NCBI GenBank assembly: GCA_035772785.1
Contig: JAOCPU010000006.1
Location: 558,001 to 622,000, forward strand
DNA length: 64,000 bases
From: Phlebiopsis flavidoalba
Taxonomy: Eukaryota > Basidiomycota > Agaricomycetes > Polyporales > Phanerochaetaceae
Reading direction: 5' to 3'
Position 1 is the stretch's first letter. Each line of letters opens with the position of its first letter. The translations under genes were made by a program, and so were the position numbers. Below, piece after piece: positions 57,250-64,000 of this stretch. Below the pieces are notes generated by a model. The model was not told where the DNA came from and did not search any database. It worked only from the letters and a program-made list of their open reading frames with translations.

Positions 57250-58394
57250 TTTCTCTCCTCGTCGACGACGTTAACGTTCAGCGCCTTGGTGGTATCTTCC
57301 ATGTGCAACAATAGCGTCTACAACCAGGGCGATGTCAGTACCAGGTCGCAGCAACGAAGAAAAGACATACGCGGATGGACTGGCTGTTGAGCCCCGGATG
57401 CGTATCCACGCGTTGCATCGTTCGAGGCACGTAGCCGTGGAGCCTGATCATCTCGTGCAGCCATACGATGTACTGCTCGAGACATTCCAGGTAATAGCGT
57501 TTCTTGTCGTGCGAGGTTATTGTGTCACTACGAGCGCAGAATTCAGCGAAACGTACACGAGTGGCGAGCATTAATATCCGGCCTCTCGTGGTGGTCGACG
57601 GACTTTACCGGCTGCGCGATCCTCGATGCGCCTTGCTTTGGACTGCGAGGGCCCCGAATGCGCGTCGACGAGCGTGCCGGCCCGGTTGGTTCGACCCAGG
57701 CGACGCCGGCTTCGCGAGCGCGACGCCTTGAGTCCGTCACACACACGCGAGTGCCGCCGAGGATCCGCCTTGGCCTGAGCATTGTCGGATGCCGTGGAGA
57801 AGAAACGTCACCTGGGCGATCGCCGTACTCCTTGAGCGTTGCCACGGGCGGCTTCTCGCCCTCGCCGTCCGTCGCCGGTCGTGTCCAGAAAGTGCGCCGT
57901 GCGTGCTTAACCGAGGAGTCGGGGGAACACCTGTGAATAACTATGTAAGGGCGCGAGACGGCGGCGTGCGAACCACGCCGCCGGCCGTGCGAATGTCTCC
58001 TGGAGCAAGCGGGTTGAGGACGAGGAGTCGGAGGCATGATTTTGCGAGGAGAGGCGCATAAGCCGAGACGGGACGGGTGCGTAGATCGGCGGTTGGCGGC
58101 GGCAGGAGAGCAGCGCTCCCTCGGTGGGCGTAACGCATGATCTTGACTGTGTGTCTGTGTTTCGTACTTAAGTGTCTGCGGGTCCTCATGATACACGAGG
58201 GGTGTAGTATTGTAGTAGTAATTGGGCAGACGGACGATCGGCGGCCTGGGGGGTCGCGTCGTTGAGGACGCCCGGCGTCCGCAAGTGGGGTACGTGGACG
58301 GTCGTAAAGTACGGTACCGACGAGGGCTGCGGATACTCTTAGAAAGGGAAAACCGTCGGGGCCGCAGGGTGGGGCTGTCAGCGGTGTTAGGCAT
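57250..58394 (-). CDS. Unrecognised minus-strand gene with one conserved-looking block
   Basis: Start proposed at 58394 (MPNTADSPTLRPRRF). The first two thirds are Pro/Arg/Ser-rich, low-complexity and interrupted by frameshifts. The convincing part is near the 3' end: FCARSDTITSHDKKRYYLEC, LEQYIVWLHEMIRLHGYVPR, TMQRVDTHPGLNSQSIR (about 57390-57560), a clean GT-AG intron (GTATGTCTTT...TTGTAG, about 57315-57373), then TLLLHMEDTTKALNVNVVDE (about 57255-57314) and another GT donor. These segments are rich in Leu, Arg and Glu and look like two to three helices. I cannot name the family. Downstream exons to about 56850 are possible. Confidence 0.45.
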
Positions 58395-59753
58395 GTCGAG
58401 ACCGAGACAGACGGCAGCGAGAGGGGGGACTTGACCCTGGTGCTTGCTAAGCGGCTGATGGAGATGAAGATGGGGGAAAGTATGGTATACTGACTGCATG
58501 AAGGGCAAAGGAAAAGGTTGGGAATGAGGAAAGTCCTTCAAGTGCTTACGAGTAGTTTATAGTGAGTTGTGGGTGTTTGCAGGAGGAGACACAGCGATGG
58601 GTGGCGCCCGCATCTCGTGGGAGATCTGGGGAGCAGACGACGATCTGGCCCAGCAGACAGTGGAGACAAAGGTCGACCTCCCAAAGCGAGAAGGTTGACA
58701 AGTACCCCTAACCGAGCCGCTGATTTCGCACTTTGTCGGGAGCATCGTTGAGGTAATTAGCACTTCTCGCACCGTTTTGTAATTTGTCGGTGTTCCCGCC
58801 CTTGCAATTCAAAAACCAGTATCGTGGCGAGGCGCCGGCCCCTCACACGCTGGCCTTTTACAATTCCAAGGAGGAAGACTAAAACCGTTCACAGAATTTG
58901 TAGCGTTGCAGAGAGCCCGACATGCTCGAAGCGACGACGCGTCCGAGCGAGAGAGACAATGCGACTTGAGTTACAGGCACTGCAAAGTTGGGGCGCGCTG
59001 GGAAGCGAATTCCGCGCGGAAGCACGCCGTCGAACTGGGGGCCAAAGATGATCTGAAAAGGCCAGTCAAAATCTGGGAAAAGGCTCTTCGGGGCCAGCGT
59101 CAACAAAACTCACCATGGAAGGCGATTCCGCTCGACTCGCAGCCCCGCCAGTCCAACCCGGTCATGATCACACTCACATCTGACCGCCAGCCACAATAAG
59201 CGTCGCGGAGGTTCTCAATGTGCGAGCCCCGTGTGCAGTCAATTTTGATTGACCGCGGAGCGTGCGCGGTGCTGCCGCTGCACGACCCAAAGTAGCAGGT
59301 CTCGTTGGCTTCAGGCAGCACCGAGGTCGCGCTATGACGCACACACGGGGGGGGGAGCCGTTTCCACTGGACTTATGTCGTGCGTTCCAGGAACAAACTT
59401 GCTACGTGGTTTTGTTGCGACGTGGCCGCTCTGCGAGCTTCGGACGTGTGTGCGAATAGCAAGTTCCGATGGCCCATTCAAAAGCACCCTACGATGGCCG
59501 AGTTTGAGGAGTGTAAACACTTTAACATGCGGCGAGGGGTGGGACATCGGACTATGGCGCTGCTGGGGTCTAGAGAGCGACTCTTTGATGGCTCGGGGTC
59601 CATCGAGGGATGCAGTCCTATGGCGATCGAAATGAAGGAGGCGCGCCACTAGAGCCTGTTCTGCAACAGTCTTTGACATAAACACCCACCGTGCGATTTA
59701 TAATCATACGGCGCGCATCATACATGGGGCCTTCCCCTGCGCCCCACCTTAGC
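58395..59753. other. No gene identified
   Basis: Short minus-strand fragments such as FPDFDWPFQIIFGPQFDGVL (about 59020-59080) and LLKLGHRRVLLNGPSELAIR (about 59455-59515) are protein-like but isolated. A TATA-like GATTTATAATC at 59695-59705 precedes the next gene. Confidence 0.3.
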
Positions 59754-61082
59754 ATGTCTCTCGAGCCCACCCCCGTTTCGTTCCCCGTCGGCAGCTCGCC
59801 GCCCAAGATGGCGAGGCCGCCCCAGCACCGGGCCTCGCCCCGAGCTGCGACTGGCGCAACAAACCGCCCTGTCGACCGGCCCGGCAGTCGCGCTCTCTAG
59901 CCCTGGCAGAGGTGGCGCCCCACACAGAGTGCCATTCACCGGCGACCACCATCACACACACGACTCTTCTCCATGCCCCGCCGTTCTCTTTCTCTGTCCA
60001 TCCCAAGCGGACGCGTCCTGCTTCCCCCGAGCACCGGTCCACAGTTCCCGCGCATCCGCGCGCATTCCCTGCAAACATCGCGCTTGCAACGGGGCCGTTT
60101 ACCCGCCCGCGAGCTATGCCCCAGCTCCTTCAAACGAGTTATTGTCACTCTCACTCGACCTCCGCGCACCGTGGACGTCAGCGCGTCGCTCGACGGCGGC
60201 GCGGCGCGGCACATGTGGCGGGCAGCGCGCCTCGCCAAAACACCGCGTCATCGCTCCCCGTCCCGGCTCTCGGAGTGCCTGAGGCGGCGGCGCGGGGGAC
60301 CCTCGTTCCAGGCGTCCGCCGCGCGCATCACACACCGTACGGCGCGCATCTTCTACGCGAAGCGCGCGGCCGAGCCAGGAGCGGTGAGAAGCGGCGCAAT
60401 GTATGGGTTGAACCACGCGCGTTGGAGAAGGAGCCTGTTTCACTGTGGCCGGAGGAGATCGGGCGTGGCGCTCGGCGCGCCGAACCGACGCGGGATCTAC
60501 TACAGCGGCGAGGAAGTCCCCACGTCCCCTCCCAAAACACCCCTCGCCGGTCCCCCAATGGTCCTCAACGCCTTGCATCCACGCAGAACCAACCACGGTC
60601 GAGCGCGCTGCATGCGCAGCTGCGCGAGCTCGGGATCCATGGTCGTATGCCGGCCGCACATGCCTCGAGGCAGTACCGGGGGCTCAACTCGAAAACTGCG
60701 AGGGTGGTTGACGAGTGCTCGAAGTTTTTTTTTCTTTTGTTGATGGTTTGGTTTTGTGTAGAGTATGGTCTCCGGGGGTTGCACAAGGACACCTGTGATC
60801 TGAAGACGCAGCTCATGGAGCTGGAGCGTGCCGTAAGTCACTGCGTTTGGGCACCGGTTGGGAGCATACACTCACCTTGTTGCTAGACGCAGACGCTCTA
60901 CCGTGAATACGAACAGAAGGCATCGGCGTCCGCGTCCGCGTCATCTGCAGCCGATTCTGCATCGCACGGACGTCGTCACTCCGTCTCTGCGGCCTCGTAA
61001 CGTCTACCCGAACCTTTTCGTAGGTCCATCGGGATCAAATACTACGACGATGTCTTGAAGGATGCTGAGGCCTGTTTTTATT
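59754..61082 (+). CDS. Unrecognised gene with C-terminal coiled coil
   Basis: ATG at 59754 (MSLEPTPVSFPVGSSPPKM) lies about 50 bases after a TATA-like box. The middle is Pro/Ala/Arg/Ser-rich and crosses frames repeatedly. Near the 3' end it becomes regular: QLRELGIHGRMPAAHAS (about 60620-60670), YRGLNSKTARVV (about 60675-60710), an intron-like T-rich stretch (60725-60765), LHKDTCDLKTQLMELERA (60780-60832), a GT intron, LYREYEQKASASASASSAAD (60898-60957) and GRRHSVSAAS with TAA at 60998, or, through a further splice, IKYYDDVLKDAEA to 61082. The Leu/Glu/Lys spacing of the late part suggests a short coiled coil. No family recognised. Confidence 0.4.
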
Positions 61083-61333
61083 GATGTTCTGTGGTTTTGT
61101 CTTGTAGCATAGCCTGTACTTTTGTGTAATAATTTCCATTTGTCGCAGGCGTATGACGACGAGAGTCATTGAACGCAAGAAGAACGAGGCAAACCACGCG
61201 AGTTTCCCACGGCCTCTAATAGCAATGCCCGCCGCGCGGGCGTCTACCGACCTTGCTTTCGAGCGTACTTGTCTGCTGTGCACACCACAACCTCGCCACA
61301 TACACTCTCAACCTATCCCTTGGAGCATTCACT

Positions 61334-62173
61334 ATGGAAAAGGCAGACCCTCGAGACATATCAAGTCCAGCTCTCCCAGGTCGAGCTGGCTCTCGAGCAA
61401 GACTCTGACAACACGGAGCTGCAAGAGCTCAAGTCGGAGCTGCAGGAACTGATCGAGCTCACGAAGGCGGCCATAGCGCAGCAAGAAGCGGCCGCGTCGT
61501 CGTCCAAGGCGGCCGAGGCGTCGCGGAAAGGCGCCGCGGCGGCGGCGGCGGCGCAGAGCAAGTCGTTCGTGGCGGGCGACGAGTGCCTGGCCAAGTACTC
61601 GGGCGACGGGCAGTGGTACCCCCGACCGCGCGGATCGCGGCGGTCGGCGGCGCGAGCGAGAACCGGCAGTACAGCGTCGTGTTCCGGGGGTACAACACGA
61701 CGGAGCTGGTGAACGCGGCGCAGATCAAGGCGCTGCCGGCGGGGCAACGGCGCGGGCGGGGCGGGGTCGTCGTCGTCGGGGGCGCTGGGCGGGGCAGGCG
61801 GCAGCAAGCGCAAGCTGACGAAGGCGGAGGAGGGAGGAGCGCGAGCGCAAGAAGAAGAAGAACGAGAAAAAGGTCGAGACGCGCGCGGCGAAGGCCAAGG
61901 AGCAGAACGCGAAGCAGGCGACCTGGCAGAAGTTTGCGAAGAAGAGCGAGAAGAAGGGCATCCACATCGCGGGGGTCGCGGGCACGAGCATATTCAAGAC
62001 TCCCGAGAACCCCCTCGGCCGGAGGTCAGTGTCGTTCCCCGACGTCGTGCGGCTCGTTCTGGGTATGCTCATCGTCGGTGCTGGCAGTCGGCGTCACCGG
62101 GAGTGGCAAGGGCATGACGGAGGTGAAGCTCATGGGCAAGCACAAGTTTGACCCGTCGGTCGACGAGGCGTAG
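61334..62173 (+). CDS. spf30: Splicing factor SPF30 / SMNDC1 homolog (Tudor domain)
   Basis: A survival-motor-neuron-related factor that helps recruit the tri-snRNP into the spliceosome by binding dimethyl-arginine. ATG at 61334: MEKADPRDYQVQLSQVELAL (one indel near the start), EQDSDNTELQELKSELQELI (61396-61455) forming an N-terminal coiled coil, a poly-Ala stretch encoded by GCG repeats (about 61527-61557), then the Tudor domain FVAGDECLAKYSGDGQWYPA (61569-61627), IAAVGGASENRQYSVVFRGY (61633-61693) and NTTELVNAAQIKALPAGQ. The aromatic cage residues Trp and Tyr are visible. The C-terminal part has a basic coiled segment, TWQKFAKKSEKKGIHIAGVA (about 61920-61980), SIFKTPENPLGR, an intron, and GVTGSGKGMTEV, HKFDPSVDEA, TAG at 62171. 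Few indels. Confidence 0.9.
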
Positions 62174-64000
62174 AGCTGGGGCTAGGTGTGTCGTGCAACC
62201 TCTCCAGGCTGACCGTACCGCTGACGAACTCTAGGCATCGAACCCTACGTTGTTTCATCACTTGTATTATTTTTATCACCGGATAATGACCCATGCTTGG
62301 AAAGGCTGCAGGTCTCGGCTGCTCAAGATATCTGCTTTGCCTTTTCGATGGGGCTGTAAAATAATATACCTGAAGCTCTTCGCGAATTATTGCTTATTGG
62401 CGCGTGGACCTCAAAGACCCTTCTGTTGGGGCGTATTCCTTAGAAACATCTGCAGGTGCACACGACACGGTGACGAGCGCGGCGCCGGCTGTTTCGTCCG
62501 TGATTGCGTAGTAGTATGTTGTAAAGTGTATTCTACAAGGCTACTTCTTGACTGACTTGTTGAATACATCATATTGACTCTACGCCATGTCGTGGCGACG
62601 ACGCGGTCAGGAAGGGGGCGACGTGCTGCGTGACAGCATTCCGTCAGTCGCGAGAGGCCGTGTCTGTGACGACCGCTGGCGAGCTAATAGGCCTTTTATT
62701 GGCGACTACCGCTCTGCCGGGGCTCTCCCCGACAGCTCGGTGGGCACATTCAGGCACTTGTTTTTGACCCCTAGAAATTCAGTCACTGCGGTCCCCCGAG
62801 GACGTCTGACGTGTCCCTCCGAATACACACTCGCGACCGGGTCGACGCGAAGTCGCCATTTGTCAGGCAGCGCCCCCGAAATGTGCGCCCGATTTCCGCA
62901 CGCGGACGTCCGCCTCGCTCACCGTGGAGACTGCTCGCCACGCCAGCGATACTGACGGGTCGTCATTGGCCCGGACTGACCCAATCAGTCTCTATGCGGG
63001 CCGTTCGCGGGGAGGCGGGGCCCCCTGCGCTGACGAGGGGATTGTCATTTCGAGATTTGCCTCCCCCGCGCGGGGCCCAGAAGGCCGCGGACTGCGTCGG
63101 CCCAATCATCATCAGACATTCTGTTGTCGTCGTCAGCCCCCCTTACCCTGTAGCGCCCCTCCGCGGACGGCCCGCCCGGGTTCCCGCACGAGCTCAGCCT
63201 GCGCGCAACCGCGCAGGGGACCCCAGCCCAGCGCAGCCGTCGGCCGTGGCGGCGCGACGGGCCAAAGCGAACAGGGGATCCGCAAGAGCGAGGAACAAGG
63301 TTCGGTGCTACCCGCATTTGGGCGGTCTGCCCAAGGGCGTGCGCGAATTGATCATGCACGTCGCAGGGATCTGTGACTGTCAATGTCAGGAATCTGGGGG
63401 TAGGCATGTATCTGGGGAGGAGATCTCACTTTACTGGGGGCATGGCCTTCCTAGAACGGCGGGCAGCAATGATCACTGGCACGATCGGGAGCGTCGCCGG
63501 GAAGCCTCACATCATCCCCAATTGGTGGGCACACTCTGCGGGAGGGCTTTTGTCGTCTGTCTGGGGCGCCAACGCGACTGCCAGTCATGACAAGCATGCC
63601 GCAGGAACGTCTCCAGACAAGCTCGGGGGTGTTTGCCGGGTGCATACGGCCAGTGTTTTCCTCCTCCGGCGACATACCACGCCCTGGGGGTGTCGCACAC
63701 AGGTGGAGCCGTGGCCACGCCCGCGCTGGCCTGCAAAAGCCCGGGAGAGGCCCCGAAAGGGCAGTCGCGCCTTCCGAAGCTGGCTGTTTTTCGCTCTCTG
63801 GATAGGCAAGTCTGGCCCGCCCGTACGTAAAGCGAGCCCCAACTTCTCACCCCACCCCCGCCACACAGCCTCCGCGGCGTCGCAGCCTCCCCATTGGCAG
63901 CCCGTGAGAGGCCACGGTGCGGTGTGCGCTGCTAGCCCAAACCTTTTCTTCGCACTCGCAGGTAATCTATCGGTGCGCCCACGACACAGTGCTCCCGTCG
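62174..64000. other. No gene identified in the right-hand end
   Basis: 62174-62580 is AT-richer 3' flank of SPF30. From 62580 to the edge the DNA is GC-rich and open in many frames without recognisable protein. Two CCAAT-type sites (CCCAATCA near 62980 and 63100) are compatible with a promoter here. Confidence 0.3.

Noticed and set aside
57543..58541. 332-codon minus-strand open frame
   Set aside because: It overlaps the unrecognised gene at 57250-58394 but its Pro/Arg/Ser content is what GC-rich DNA gives by chance. Only part of it may be coding.
59912..60886. 324-codon plus-strand open frame with competing 256-codon and 181-codon frames
   Set aside because: Three frames are open at once in GC-rich low-complexity DNA; openness alone is not evidence here. 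I kept a single gene based on start context and the C-terminal coiled coil.
1..64000. Bacterial-type systems: CRISPR arrays, operons, phage or toxin-antitoxin modules
   Set aside because: No regularly spaced repeats and no such proteins were seen; splicing and eukaryotic families throughout make them implausible.

Overview
The window is nuclear DNA from a fungus, most likely an agaricomycete basidiomycete. Genes are split by many short GT-AG introns (about 50-60 bases), several have CT-rich leaders before the ATG, and the proteins recognised are fungal or general eukaryotic ones: RPL16, mitochondrial EF-Tu, mitochondrial acyl carrier protein, PEX14, a GRAB-domain golgin, a GH5 mannanase and an NPC2-like protein. 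The base sequence behaves like uncorrected long-read data. Almost every recognisable gene is broken by single-base frameshifts or stray stops, and homopolymer runs interrupt some conserved exons. Gene models below were therefore rebuilt by hopping between frames along conserved motifs; ends are exact only where a start or stop codon is named, and function rests on my recognition of protein families, not on a search.

Layout. 0-10.3 kb is dense: prephenate dehydratase (-, cut by the left edge), an M16 metallopeptidase (+), a NUFIP1/Rsa1-like snoRNP factor (-) and IPI1/TEX10 (+). 10.3-22 kb holds a small conserved protein of unknown role (+), an AIM6-like PLC-type phosphodiesterase (+), an unrecognised minus-strand gene, mitochondrial acyl carrier protein (-), RPL16 (+) and a triple-KH RNA-binding protein (+). 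22.9-25.3 kb is a secreted GH5 mannanase. 25.3-31.6 kb is AT-richer and has only weak coding evidence. 31.6-49.3 kb is dense again: CDF zinc transporter (-), expansin-like secreted protein (+), four-helix membrane protein (-), NPC2-like lipid transfer protein (+), golgin (-), PEX14 (-) and TUF1 (+). 49.3-64 kb is GC-rich, with a hairpin repeat pair, three unrecognised genes and the splicing factor SPF30/SMNDC1 (+).

How the genes relate. This is mostly housekeeping DNA, not a gene cluster. The meaningful arrangements are head-to-head pairs: NUFIP1 with IPI1 (both ribosome/snoRNP assembly, about 225 bases apart), PEX14 with TUF1 (organelle biogenesis, about 93 bases apart), prephenate dehydratase with the M16 peptidase, and the membrane protein with NPC2. 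The mannanase and the expansin-like protein fit a plant-wall-degrading lifestyle. I found no CRISPR array, no intact transposon, no virus-like genes and no convincing undescribed multi-gene system.
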